From an uncultured Aquimarina sp. (GTDB lineage Bacteria > Bacteroidota > Bacteroidia > Flavobacteriales > Flavobacteriaceae): DNA of 64,000 nucleotides. The notes under the pieces were generated by a model, which saw nothing but the letters and a program-made list of their open reading frames with translations, ran no database searches and was not told the DNA's origin. Shown one piece after another: positions 27,329 through 37,176 of this stretch (its first letter is position 1; every line of letters starts with the position of its first letter). The translations under genes and the position numbers were made by a program. The DNA is taken from the NCBI RefSeq assembly GCF_947496855.1, contig NZ_CANMED010000001.1, positions 496,001 through 560,000 of the forward strand, given 5' to 3'.

Positions 27329-27440
27329 GATAATTTCTTATATAGAAAAATATTTAATTTAATCTAGTTTATATCAAGTATAACTTCAATTTGATCTTAA
27401 TAATTAAGTTGTTTGTTTTAAAACGTCACATACAAAACAA

Positions 27441-30440
27441 TTATTTTTGAATACTTATTTTGTTAAAATATGATTGTTTATTGTCAAGGATTTTGACAAT
27501 ATAAACACCGGTATTCAATTGTTGTAAATCTAAAGCTACTGATTTCCCATTAATGTTTTCTGAATGTATTCGTAAACCAGCTAAATTGTATACTTCCACT
27601 CGAGCCGAACCTAAACCTGAAACAGTTATGTTTAGTAAGTTATTGTTTTTTAAAGGATTAGGATATATTGAAGGAGCTTCTTTTGTTATATCTTCAGGAA
27701 ATTTATTATTTGTTTTGAAACGATCTCTACTAGCAAGCCATTCCATATCCCAATGTACACCTCTCAATAAACATCCTTCAACACCCATATCAACTCTACC
27801 GGGACACAATGGTTCATCATCCGAGTCATTTATCGGCCCATTACCACATTGAACATCATTATATATATTGTCTTCATTATTTCTTGATCTAAATGATGGG
27901 TGCTTTTCTAATTCATCACAAATATCAACTACGCTGTATTGAGTTCCATTAACAATTACTTTTTTACTCCCTAAATTGTGATCAAAATTTGTACTACACC
28001 AACAAAATCCATTTGCTTCATAACTATCATGCCAAGAAACTCCTCCAGGATTTAAAGGAATATCTCCACAATCCTGAATTAGAATGAGGTGGGCCACATT
28101 GTATTCGCAATCTCCACCTGCATATCTAGCAGCTACTTGATATTCTGCGTTACTTAACCCAGTAAAACTATAAGAGCCAACATTATCATTAACCGTAATA
28201 GGGTAGGAGTTTCCTCCATCAATGCTCAATTGAATTTGTGTATACACATCCGAATCTTCAAATCTTACAGTAATTTGACCACTATTATTGCTACAATCGG
28301 GATTAACCTGTGTAATCGAAAGCCCGCCAAAGAAATCAGAACAATCCTCACCAATAACCGTGCAAGCCAATGCTGAAACATTCGACCCTGTAACTTGCAT
28401 ATAATCAATATTTCCAAGTCCTGAGCTATTAGTAGCTTCAAGACGCAAGTCTTTTACTCCATCAGAAAGATTCACTGTTACTGATTCAGTATCCCAGGTA
28501 GTCCAACTTCCTGTAGTATTAAAAGCAATGTTACTCGCTACAGTGGATCCATCCACAATTAGATTTGCTGATCTGTTACTGCTACTAGCATATCTCCAAG
28601 TAATGGTATATGATCCAGCTGATCCATTTAGCTTCCAATCTATGCCGTTACCAGATACATTAGCCGTATTAATAAAACCTGTTCCCGTATGTCCTGCATG
28701 ATTGTTATCAATAGTTCCTTCAAAAGAACAGAGTCCTGTTTCATCTTCTTGGATAGTGATTGTATTATTTGTAGCTGCATAATAAGTAGGCACATTTTGT
28801 TTAGAAATACTTGGTCCTTCATATGCTACAGACAATACATTGCCGCCAGTTTTTTCAAAAAATTGAACCGCTATCTGGTGATATCCGACTTCTAAACAAA
28901 CTGCTCCAGATTCTTCACGTGCACCATGTAATCCATCATTGTCTACTACTTTAATTCCATCAATCCAAAGGGAAGATCCATCATCAGAAGTTGTGTAAAA
29001 CGTATAACTACCATTACTTGGGATATTTATATAACCATCAAAGGTTAATCCGAAATTATCTTGACTTCTGGTGTTACTAAGATCAATTGCAGAAGCAGTC
29101 CCAGTTGATATTGGTGACAGTGAGTTAAAATTAGGAAGTGAATTCCAACTACCTTCATAATACATATAACTAATACCAGAAGATAGGTTAGTAGGAGGCG
29201 TAACATCTGTCAATGGTGAATTGCAAAGGTTTGTTGTAGTATCTTTGGAAAACTGAAACCAATCAATATCTAATAAATAACCATTTCCACCAGTAAATAC
29301 AAAATAGATATCTTGCTCATCACTTACTTCAGATATACTTGCTGTAAGGGTTTTCCATGAGGTAAAAGAACCTGTATTGGTAACTTCTACTGTCCCCAAT
29401 AGCGTTCCTGAAATACTTCCTTGCCTTATTTCAATAACTCCTCCAGAAGTACCACTTGAAGCAGATATTTCTATGGAATTTGCTCCAGATCCAAAATCAA
29501 CATTTTCATAATGTACCCAATCGCCATTATTTACCCATCCTACAAAAGAATTAGTAGCTCCTGTTTGTATGCCAGATTGCTCACAAAAATCTTCAGCTTC
29601 TATTTGTGAAAAAGCATCGTGACTTTCACAAACATCCACAATATCTTCACTGGGATTAACAATATCATATCCGTTAGGACCATTATACCAAGAAACATTA
29701 TCATAATATACGGTTCTTGTTTCATTAGTTTCATATTCAGAATCTTGAAAATTATACTGACCCATTTTTAGAACTGTTAATGAGCCTGCACTTTCAGATC
29801 CGAAATCTTGATCTGCATTTCCTATTTTTGTATCGTTACTGTCAAAATTTCCAAATCCAAAATTTATATTCGTTTTCTTGTACTCGCTTACTCCATTAAC
29901 CCAAATCTCAAATTCACCTTTATTTTGATTGGATAAAATAAAATGAATAATAATTGGAACTTCTGTTTTATATGGAAAGTTGGCGTATACTACTTCTTCA
30001 ACATTACTACTACTTCCGCCATTAGATCTATGAATAATTGTTAAATCTCCATTTTCAACCTGTAGCATTGATTCCCAAGACCAGAAACCTGGAATAAATC
30101 CAAAAATCTGAGCAATACCTGCTTTTTTGTTTTTTGGATAATCAGAGCCTAACTCTAAATTCATGCCATACCAACCTTCTTTATAGGTTGTCCATTGATC
30201 TCCGCAAGCTTCTGCTCCTTTGTCCATTCTCGTTCCATTGTAGCCTTCTGATGTCCACCAGGTTTTTAGACGTTCATTAACTACTTTGGAATAATTAGGA
30301 TTTTGAGTTGTGCATACATTAAATGGACCGAGATTACCATCATCAAAATCGTGAGATACAAGAATTTGTGCCTTAGAAGTATTGCTAAGTAATAGGAATA
30401 TTCCAAGGATGATGGAGAATTTAAAGTTAGAAGTTTTCAT
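27441..30440 (-). CDS. T9SS multidomain polysaccharide-lyase-like protein with CBM6 and PA14
   Basis: 999 residues with signal peptide. N-terminal domain (about 25-255; LVSHDFDDGNLGPFNVC, GDQWTTYKEGWYGMNLEL, GEFEIWVNGVSEYKK) matches the jelly-roll plan of secreted polysaccharide lyases (PF14099-like). Then a CBM6 (about 272-398, IEAEDFCEQSG ... VNNGDWVHYENVDFG), a PA14 domain (about 415-560, YTFYTTSDDGSSLWIDG), a second CBM6/35-like domain (575-695), an Ig-like part, a Cys-rich module (about 795-905) and a T9SS sorting domain (IYPNPLKNNNL to KISIQK). It is exported and probably cuts and binds an acidic polysaccharide. A palindrome at 30566-30583 lies 125 bases upstream and is shared with the glycosidase at 51927. 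The lyase assignment is by pattern. Confidence 0.8.
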   Translation of the reverse strand: MKTSNFKFSIILGIFLLLSNTSKAQILVSHDFDDGNLGPFNVCTTQNPNYSKVVNERLKTWWTSEGYNGTRMDKGAEACGDQWTTYKEGWYGMNLELGSDYPKNKKAGIAQIFGFIPGFWSWESMLQVENGDLTIIHRSNGGSSSNVEEVVYANFPYKTEVPIIIHFILSNQNKGEFEIWVNGVSEYKKTNINFGFGNFDSNDTKIGNADQDFGSESAGSLTVLKMGQYNFQDSEYETNETRTVYYDNVSWYNGPNGYDIVNPSEDIVDVCESHDAFSQIEAEDFCEQSGIQTGATNSFVGWVNNGDWVHYENVDFGSGANSIEISASSGTSGGVIEIRQGSISGTLLGTVEVTNTGSFTSWKTLTASISEVSDEQDIYFVFTGGNGYLLDIDWFQFSKDTTTNLCNSPLTDVTPPTNLSSGISYMYYEGSWNSLPNFNSLSPISTGTASAIDLSNTRSQDNFGLTFDGYINIPSNGSYTFYTTSDDGSSLWIDGIKVVDNDGLHGAREESGAVCLEVGYHQIAVQFFEKTGGNVLSVAYEGPSISKQNVPTYYAATNNTITIQEDETGLCSFEGTIDNNHAGHTGTGFINTANVSGNGIDWKLNGSAGSYTITWRYASSSNRSANLIVDGSTVASNIAFNTTGSWTTWDTESVTVNLSDGVKDLRLEATNSSGLGNIDYMQVTGSNVSALACTVIGEDCSDFFGGLSITQVNPDCSNNSGQITVRFEDSDVYTQIQLSIDGGNSYPITVNDNVGSYSFTGLSNAEYQVAARYAGGDCEYNVAHLILIQDCGDIPLNPGGVSWHDSYEANGFCWCSTNFDHNLGSKKVIVNGTQYSVVDICDELEKHPSFRSRNNEDNIYNDVQCGNGPINDSDDEPLCPGRVDMGVEGCLLRGVHWDMEWLASRDRFKTNNKFPEDITKEAPSIYPNPLKNNNLLNITVSGLGSARVEVYNLAGLRIHSENINGKSVALDLQQLNTGVYIVKILDNKQSYFNKISIQK

Positions 30441-30819
30441 TTTGATGGTATGGTTTGTGTTTTGTTTTTGTTAGTTTTTTTCATTATCTATTACTATCAT
30501 TTTTAACATAATTTATACAGCATTTTCCTGTTTTATGAAAATAATAGAATTATATTTCAAATATCAAATTGGTTAACCAATTTAATATATAAAAATAGCA
30601 TATGATTTTAAGGAATACTTAAACCTTTAGAATACGTAGAGAATAATATAGAATTCGTCCATTTCTTGTGCTAAAATCCAGAATAAGAATAAAATTTATT
30701 ACTTTTTAAATTAAATTAATTACTAATTGTTGCAGAATACTAGTATTTTTAAATCCTAATTATTCAAATTCTATGTAAAAATTTGAATATCCATTTATCA
30801 TTTAATCATACTATTACAT
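30441..30819. other. Divergent control region of lyase-like gene and prolyl oligopeptidase
   Basis: 379 bases, AT-rich. Besides the 18-bp palindrome at 30566-30583 I see no coding frame or hairpin. The palindrome is 125 bases from the lyase-like start and 236 bases from the peptidase start. Confidence 0.6.
30566..30583. promoter_or_regulatory. 18-bp perfect palindrome AAATTGGTTAACCAATTT (operator)
   Basis: The same 18 bases occur as the core of the palindrome at 51761-51800. The form resembles operators of GntR/FCD-family hexuronate regulators (ExuR/UxuR type, TTGGT...ACCAA). It lies upstream of the secreted lyase-like gene. No regulator gene of this type is in the window. Confidence 0.75.
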
Positions 30820-33000
30820 ATGAAAACTAACATCATCAATCTACTTCTTATTGTACCGGCTCTTTTTATAGGCTGTAATAGTGCTACAGAAGAAAAGCCC
30901 GAATTAAGTGAGCATCAATCATTAGATACTCCAGTTGCTAAGAAAATAGCAGAAAAATTAATAGCGCATGGAGATACTCGTATTGATAATTATTTCTGGA
31001 TGCGCTTAAGCGACGAACAGAAAAATGCAGACACTCCAGATGTCCAGACACAAGACGTTTTGGATTATTTAAATGCAGAAAATGATTATAAGGATGCTGC
31101 TATGAAGCATACGGATAGTCTACAAAAAACATTATTCGATGAAATCGTTGGACGAATTAAAAAGGATGATTCATCAGTACCATATAACGATAATGGATAT
31201 TCCTACTACACTAGATTTGAAAAAGGAATGGACTATGCGCTGTATTGTCGTAAAAAAATAGAGGATAATACTAAGGAAGAAATTATGCTAAACGCCCCTA
31301 AAATGGCAGAAGGATTGGCTTATTTTGCTCTAGGAGGAATGTCAATTAGCTCTAATAATAAAATGCTTTCTTATGGTGTTGATACGGTTTCTAGAAGGAG
31401 GTATACTATTTATTTTAAAGACTTGGTAACTAACGAAACACTTTCTGATAAATTAGTAAATACCACGGGTAGTGTAGCTTGGGCTAATGATAATAAAACA
31501 GTTTTTTATACTTCTAAAGATTCGGTTACGTTAAGAGCAAACAAAATTTACAAGCATATATTAGGAACTGATCAGTCTCAAGATGAATTAATCTTTAATG
31601 AAGAAGATGATACATTTAGTACGTTTGTTTACAAATCTAGATCTGATAAATACATTATTAGTGGTAGCTATCAAACGTTATCTACAGAATATAGATATTT
31701 AGACGCCGATACTCCTAATGGTACTTGGAAAGTAATCCAGCCTAGAGAACGAGATCTAGAATACGATGTAGCTCATTTTGGTGATCATTTTTATATTAAT
31801 ACGAATCTAAATGCGAAAAATTTTAAATTAGTAAAAACACCTGTAACAGCAACAACCAAAGAAAATTGGGTAGATGTTATACCGCACAGAGAGGATGTTT
31901 TACTACAAGGTTTTACTGCTTTTAAAAATCATTTAGTGTTAAGTGAGCGAAAAAATGGCTTAAGCACATTAAGAGTCCGCAAATGGGATGGTAAAGAGGA
32001 TCATTACATATCTTTTAACGATCCTGCATATTTTTCTAGAACTAGTATTAATATGGATTTTGATACAAATGTTTTGCGTTATAATTACACATCTTTAACA
32101 ACTCCAAATAGTGTTATTGATTATAACATGGATACCAAAGAGCAAACTGTTTTAAAAGAACAAGAAGTATTAGATTCTAACTTTTCTAAAGATAATTATG
32201 TGTCAGAACGTTTATATGCTACAGCTGTCGATGGTGTAAAAATTCCGATATCACTTGTTTACAAGAAAGGGGTAAAAAGAAATGCTAGTACGCCACTTTT
32301 ATTATATTCATATGGTTCTTATGGGAGTAGCACAGAACCAAGATTTAGTTCTACTAGATTAAGTTTGTTAGACCGAGGCTTTGTTTTTGCGATGGCGCAT
32401 ATTAGAGGAGGTCAGGAAATGGGTAGATATTGGTATGAAGATGGAAAACTTCTTAAAAAGAAAAATACGTTTACTGATTTTATAGATGTTGGAGATTATC
32501 TAGTAAAAGAAGGATATACAAGTTCTGATCACATGTATGCCTTAGGTGGTAGTGCAGGAGGTCTGCTTATGGGAGCAATTTTAAATATGAAACCAGAGCT
32601 TTGGAATGGAGTAGTCGCTGCAGTGCCATTTGTTGATGTAGTATCTACAATGATGGATGAAACAATACCTTTAACAACATTTGAATTTGATGAATGGGGA
32701 AATCCAAAGAATAAAGAGTATTATGATTATATGAAATCATATTCTCCTTATGATAATGTAGAAGCAAAGGATTATCCTAACATACTGATAACTACAGGGT
32801 ATTGGGACAGTCAGGTGCAGTATTGGGAACCAGCAAAATGGATAGCCAAACTTAGAGAGCTGAAAACAGATGATAATCTATTAATTATGGATTGTGATAT
32901 GGAAACCGGACATGGAGGTGCTTCTGGACGTTTCGAAAGATATAAAAGCGTAGCATTAGAGTATGCTTTTATGCTAGATCTCGAAGGGATAGAGAAATAG
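30820..33000 (+). CDS. S9A prolyl oligopeptidase / oligopeptidase B-like lipoprotein
   Basis: 726 residues with a lipobox (ALFIGC, Cys19). The N-terminal part is the seven-bladed propeller region (about 80-450) preceded by RIDNYFWMRLSD, and the hydrolase domain has the nucleophile Ser578 in GGSAGG, Asp663 in YWDSQVQYWEPAKW and His698 in GHGGASGRF. All three catalytic residues are present. The family cuts short peptides after Pro or basic residues; RIDNYFWMRL and YWEPAKW favour the protease II subgroup. It is monocistronic and ends at a terminator. Confidence 0.94.
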   Translation: MKTNIINLLLIVPALFIGCNSATEEKPELSEHQSLDTPVAKKIAEKLIAHGDTRIDNYFWMRLSDEQKNADTPDVQTQDVLDYLNAENDYKDAAMKHTDSLQKTLFDEIVGRIKKDDSSVPYNDNGYSYYTRFEKGMDYALYCRKKIEDNTKEEIMLNAPKMAEGLAYFALGGMSISSNNKMLSYGVDTVSRRRYTIYFKDLVTNETLSDKLVNTTGSVAWANDNKTVFYTSKDSVTLRANKIYKHILGTDQSQDELIFNEEDDTFSTFVYKSRSDKYIISGSYQTLSTEYRYLDADTPNGTWKVIQPRERDLEYDVAHFGDHFYINTNLNAKNFKLVKTPVTATTKENWVDVIPHREDVLLQGFTAFKNHLVLSERKNGLSTLRVRKWDGKEDHYISFNDPAYFSRTSINMDFDTNVLRYNYTSLTTPNSVIDYNMDTKEQTVLKEQEVLDSNFSKDNYVSERLYATAVDGVKIPISLVYKKGVKRNASTPLLLYSYGSYGSSTEPRFSSTRLSLLDRGFVFAMAHIRGGQEMGRYWYEDGKLLKKKNTFTDFIDVGDYLVKEGYTSSDHMYALGGSAGGLLMGAILNMKPELWNGVVAAVPFVDVVSTMMDETIPLTTFEFDEWGNPKNKEYYDYMKSYSPYDNVEAKDYPNILITTGYWDSQVQYWEPAKWIAKLRELKTDDNLLIMDCDMETGHGGASGRFERYKSVALEYAFMLDLEGIEK

Positions 33001-33019
33001 AGCTCTATTAAAATATTGA

Positions 33020-33061
33020 TCAAAAGCCAGTAAGTATCTCAATGCTTACTGGCTTTTTTTT
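33020..33061 (+). terminator. Terminator after prolyl oligopeptidase
   Basis: A GCCAGTAAG arm and its complement around TATCTCAAT, flanked by AAAA on the left and a run of seven T on the right. It lies 20 bases after the stop at 33000. This supports starting the next gene at the ATG at 33089 rather than at the TTG at 33068. Confidence 0.88.
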
Positions 33062-33088
33062 ATAAATTTGAAAAAAGTGTTAGAACTA

Positions 33089-33997
33089 ATGAATAATAAC
33101 TTTAGGAAAGTAAAAATTACTATAACAATATCGGTTCTTATGTTTTCTTTTAGTTATGGTCAAGTAGTTACTAAAAATCCCAAAGGAAGCTTGTCTAAAA
33201 GGTGGCGAATTAAAGGTGATAGTATTAAACGTTTTAAAATTGAGCCTTATAAACCAGTTTATTTTCTAATAGCTAATTATACTACAGATATTAATAATTT
33301 CCCAACTAGTGACAATCCTCTTAATTCGGTAGAAGAGTCATCAGATTTTTCTGATACTGAATTAAAATTTCAATTAAGTTTCAAAACCAGAGCAGTTAGG
33401 AATTTATTTGGAAAAAAGATAGGAGGTGATCTTTGGATAGGGTATACACAATCTTCACGATGGCAATTGTATAGCACTAATATTTCCAGACCATTTAGAG
33501 AAACTAATTACGAACCTGAAGTAATGTTAGTTTTCTCTACTCCTTATAAAATTTTAGGATTAAAAGGAGTATTAACTGGTATTGGAATAAATCATCAAAG
33601 TAATGGAAGATCCAATCCATTATCAAGAAGCTGGAATCGAATTATCTTGCAGTTCGGGTGGGAGAATCCTTCTTGGAGTTTTATGTTAAGACCGTGGTGG
33701 CGATTACCGGAAGATACGATAGAAAATAATAATCCAGGAATAGAAAATTATGTAGGTAGAACAGAATTTCTAGCGGCTTTTTCTAAAGGAAAGCATGATA
33801 TAAGTATATTGGGAAAACACTCATTACGAGGTGGAAACAACAATAGAGGTAGTATACGACTAGATTATGCAATCGAAATTTTAGGACAATTGAAGATTCA
33901 CGCACAAATTTTTCACGGATATGGAGAAAGTTTAATAGATTATAATCATAGCCAAACGACTTTTGGAATAGGCTTATCTCTACTCCAATGGAGATAA
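33089..33997 (+). CDS. Outer-membrane phospholipase A (OMPLA)
   Basis: The frame is open from a TTG at 33068, but that lies directly after the terminator, so I place the start at ATG 33089, which opens a signal peptide (ITISVLMFSFSYGQ). The 302-residue product has the PLA1 barrel layout, with catalytic His169, Ser171 and Asn183 in NHQSNGRSNPLSRSWNRI. The spacing H-x-S and Asn 14 residues after His is the same as in E. coli OMPLA. The enzyme hydrolyses phospholipids in the outer leaflet when membrane asymmetry is lost. It is probably active. Confidence 0.93.
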   Translation: MNNNFRKVKITITISVLMFSFSYGQVVTKNPKGSLSKRWRIKGDSIKRFKIEPYKPVYFLIANYTTDINNFPTSDNPLNSVEESSDFSDTELKFQLSFKTRAVRNLFGKKIGGDLWIGYTQSSRWQLYSTNISRPFRETNYEPEVMLVFSTPYKILGLKGVLTGIGINHQSNGRSNPLSRSWNRIILQFGWENPSWSFMLRPWWRLPEDTIENNNPGIENYVGRTEFLAAFSKGKHDISILGKHSLRGGNNNRGSIRLDYAIEILGQLKIHAQIFHGYGESLIDYNHSQTTFGIGLSLLQWR

Positions 33998-34058
33998 TCA
34001 TGATTTCATTCTTTATCTAAAAAAAGATATAAGGTTTTTTTAATTTGAAGTAAATAAT

Positions 34059-34095
34059 GAAAGGCTGCCGATTAATGTATCGACAGCCTTTTCTA
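34059..34095. terminator. Bidirectional terminator
   Basis: A GGCTGCCGAT arm pairs with ATCGACAGCC (one mismatch) around TAATGT, with AA to the left and TTTT to the right. It sits between convergent genes that stop at 33997 and 34117. Confidence 0.85.
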
Positions 34096-34116
34096 TTAAC
34101 TAATAAATATTTTTAG

Positions 34117-37100
34117 TTATTTCTTAACAAGGAATCGTTTTGTAATTGCTAATCCATCAGAATTAGTAAATCTCACAAAATACAATCCATCAGCAAATTG
34201 AGAAATATCAACTCCGAAAGAAGATTCTTTTGGAGTTATTTTCTTAACAATAGCACCATTTGAAGAAATCATAATAATCTCATCAAATTTCCCTTCATTT
34301 AGCTCAATATTTAATGTTGAAGTAGCAGGGATAGGATATAATTGAATACTTTTTTCTGCTATTCTTGTGAATGATATTATTTCTGCAGTTTCATCAGTAT
34401 CTCCTGGATTAACAGGATTAGTAGTGCTTCTTGCATTATCACCACTAATTATTATTTGATCAAAATAAATTTGATCGTTATTTACACTAGCATCACAGCG
34501 TATACGAAATCTATTACTTGAATTAAAGTCATAAGTTCCAGCATCTAGTGCGATAGTATCAGTAAAGAAAGAACCATTATTAAAATCTGTTCCTGTTACA
34601 TATTGACCAATAACTTCATAAGAAGATCCATTAAAGAATTCAACAAAGTAATCTTCTCCATTTTCCATTCCATTAGCAAAGGTGTGAAATTCGATAGATA
34701 CTTGTGTGTTTCCTGTTAAATCAAGTATTGGTGATATAGCATTAGATGAAGCACTATTGTCTCTCAGTCTAATTGAGAAATCACCCTCGAATGCACGTAC
34801 ATTGTTATTGATACGAGCACAATCACTTCCTCCGTCAGTCCAGCCTTCAAATCCTGTTTCAAAATAATATGCAGCAATCTCTCCTGATGTGCCGCCACCT
34901 CCATTGGCGCCTAAATTAATAGTGTAATCTTCTACTTCGCCATAAGTAAAAGTCTCACAAGATGCAGGAACAGCGTTATACTTCATAGAAACTCGCATTC
35001 TTACTGAAGTTTCAGAAGTACCGTTTGGAACTGTAAATGATCCACTATTAGGAGTGTCTGTAGAGGGTGATTTTGACCAAACAAGCTCTCCTGCATCATC
35101 AAAATCTCCATTATTATTATAATCAATCCAAACAGCATAACCTTCTGCATACACAGTACCAGTCCAAGTAGGAGTTACAGTAACTGTATATGTTTGACCT
35201 TCATTTAAATCAGTAGAAATGCCGGTAAAATCAGAGTAAAACTGAGCTCCAGAGTTGTTATTAATCGTGTTCAATTGAACATTGCTAATAAATTCGTCGT
35301 TTACATTGGTACTAGCAGAATCACAATAAACAGTAGTACTACCGTCTATAGTAGTAAATGTAGTGGTTGCGTTTCCTGAAACGTTACCAGCAGCGTCTTC
35401 TGCGCTTACTGAAGCGGTGTATGAAGTCAATGGAGAAAGACCTGTGACATTAAAGTCTGTTGTTGCAGAGGTTCCTACAACACTACCATCAATAGAAATA
35501 GTATATTGAGCTACGCCTACATTATCGGTAGAGGCAGTCCAGTTAAGAATGGCAGTACCAGCCGTAATATTACTAGCTGTTAAATTTGTTGGATCCGTAG
35601 GAACTTCTGTATCAGGAACTCCAGCTTCGATTTGGAATTTACCAACAACACCACGTCTACTACCATTAACATATTCATTAATAAACCAAAATGAAGAATC
35701 ATCTGATGGATCCACATCAATTTTGCTGTAATCCCCATAACGTGTGCCAGGAATATTACCTGTTCCATTAGCTATAAGTTCTTCTGCACTGGTCATTGTT
35801 CCTAATGGATCAGAACTTAATCTACCTGTAAAATAAGAACTCACCCTTACAGTTGATGGAGTAGAAGGTCCTGACATAGAAGTATATCCCATTCCTATAT
35901 TCCCTTGTCCATCCATCGCCAAACTTGCATGCCATGCGTGTCTACCATCTGGAGCTGTATAAGTCCCTTCTTGATACAAAGACCAAGGTTGATTATCTCC
36001 ACTCTGACGAAATTCATACCATCGTACAGCTGCTAATTTTCCTGACCCTGCATCCACATCTACTACAAAATTAAATACTGCAGAATTATGTGTTGCAAAT
36101 TTTCTAAATTGTGCTTGATTCATAATAGTAGCTTGTAATGCATCAATAGAAGTACCTCCTCCTGGTTGTGATAGATTAACAAAACTTCCTCCATCAAAAA
36201 CACTGATAAAAGGTGTAGTGACAATTTCTTGTGGGGCAGAAACGGTAGAACTACCAGGATTATTCCAATTTACATCTGCAGTCCATACTTTAATATGATC
36301 TACAGAAACTCCACTCCATGCATTATCTTGTAAATATACAATGGTAGCACCTCCAGGAGCTGGTAAATTACCATTGGTAACATTTAAAGCTTGTGGACTA
36401 AAAAAACCACTAGTCACTATTCCGGGAAGATTAAAACCAAGAATTTGTGCATTTGGATCTCCAGCTAACATAGCGTCTCTTTCTAGTGCCCATAATTTAT
36501 TAGTACCACCAGTGTTTTCTGTGATATAGTATCCATCACTCCAGATTGATAGTTTTTGATAATCCTGAATTCCAGATATATTGTAAACGTACCATCCAGA
36601 TGTTATAGGATTTGGTCCATCGGAAACTGCAACCTGAGCACCTGACCCTAAAAACGAAAGCACCCATCTATCTGCTGCATTGTCATAAGATGCAGTAAGA
36701 TCACAACAACCACCTGAAGGAAAAATTGCTGGGTTAGGAGATGTTTGACCAACTAATTGATTACCTGATTTATCATAAATCATAAACCCTGTATTGTAAA
36801 CAACAACTACATGATTAGGACCTACAGCCACAGAAGGATCTGTAGGTTGAGAATTTGATGAATAGGTATCAAAAACTAAACTAGCAGGAGCTCTTTGAAC
36901 ACTTTGCTCCATTGCGTTTTTATTTCTGAAAAAATAATCATTTTCAGTTTGTGGGTCTTTACCCGAAATAATTTGATTGCCTAAAGATCTTTTATCCTTT
37001 GCTTCTTTAACTGAATTATCAGGAGCAATAAGGTCATCAGGTCTTGATGCTAAAGAAGAAACATATTCTACAGAGGATACTTTTCCATGATAGAATGCTT

Positions 37101-37176
37101 TTGTTCCAGTTTGTTGTGCTTGAGTCATAAAAGAGACCACAAGAAAGGCTGTTAATAATGTGAGTTTTAATTTCAT
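34117..37176 (-). CDS. T9SS adhesin-like protein with fibronectin III and GEVED domains
   Basis: 1019 residues with signal peptide ending in TQAQ. The N-terminal 500 residues have a propeller-like pattern (PTDPSVAVGPNHVVVVYN, DRWVLSFLG, GYYITENTGG, GTRYGDYSKIDVDP), typical of secreted exo-domain proteins of unknown role. Then a fibronectin III domain (about 525-612), a GEVED domain (about 655-765, VWIDYNNNGDFDDAGELV), a MAM-like lectin domain (775-905) and a T9SS sorting domain (YPIPATSTLNIEL to KRFLVKK). No catalytic motif was recognised. It is likely a surface or secreted binding protein and appears monocistronic. Confidence 0.85.
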   Translation of the reverse strand: MKLKLTLLTAFLVVSFMTQAQQTGTKAFYHGKVSSVEYVSSLASRPDDLIAPDNSVKEAKDKRSLGNQIISGKDPQTENDYFFRNKNAMEQSVQRAPASLVFDTYSSNSQPTDPSVAVGPNHVVVVYNTGFMIYDKSGNQLVGQTSPNPAIFPSGGCCDLTASYDNAADRWVLSFLGSGAQVAVSDGPNPITSGWYVYNISGIQDYQKLSIWSDGYYITENTGGTNKLWALERDAMLAGDPNAQILGFNLPGIVTSGFFSPQALNVTNGNLPAPGGATIVYLQDNAWSGVSVDHIKVWTADVNWNNPGSSTVSAPQEIVTTPFISVFDGGSFVNLSQPGGGTSIDALQATIMNQAQFRKFATHNSAVFNFVVDVDAGSGKLAAVRWYEFRQSGDNQPWSLYQEGTYTAPDGRHAWHASLAMDGQGNIGMGYTSMSGPSTPSTVRVSSYFTGRLSSDPLGTMTSAEELIANGTGNIPGTRYGDYSKIDVDPSDDSSFWFINEYVNGSRRGVVGKFQIEAGVPDTEVPTDPTNLTASNITAGTAILNWTASTDNVGVAQYTISIDGSVVGTSATTDFNVTGLSPLTSYTASVSAEDAAGNVSGNATTTFTTIDGSTTVYCDSASTNVNDEFISNVQLNTINNNSGAQFYSDFTGISTDLNEGQTYTVTVTPTWTGTVYAEGYAVWIDYNNNGDFDDAGELVWSKSPSTDTPNSGSFTVPNGTSETSVRMRVSMKYNAVPASCETFTYGEVEDYTINLGANGGGGTSGEIAAYYFETGFEGWTDGGSDCARINNNVRAFEGDFSIRLRDNSASSNAISPILDLTGNTQVSIEFHTFANGMENGEDYFVEFFNGSSYEVIGQYVTGTDFNNGSFFTDTIALDAGTYDFNSSNRFRIRCDASVNNDQIYFDQIIISGDNARSTTNPVNPGDTDETAEIISFTRIAEKSIQLYPIPATSTLNIELNEGKFDEIIMISSNGAIVKKITPKESSFGVDISQFADGLYFVRFTNSDGLAITKRFLVKK

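Noticed and set aside
33068..33088. TTG start for the phospholipase
   Set aside because: It lies directly after the terminator T run of the previous gene; the ATG at 33089 starts a clean signal peptide.
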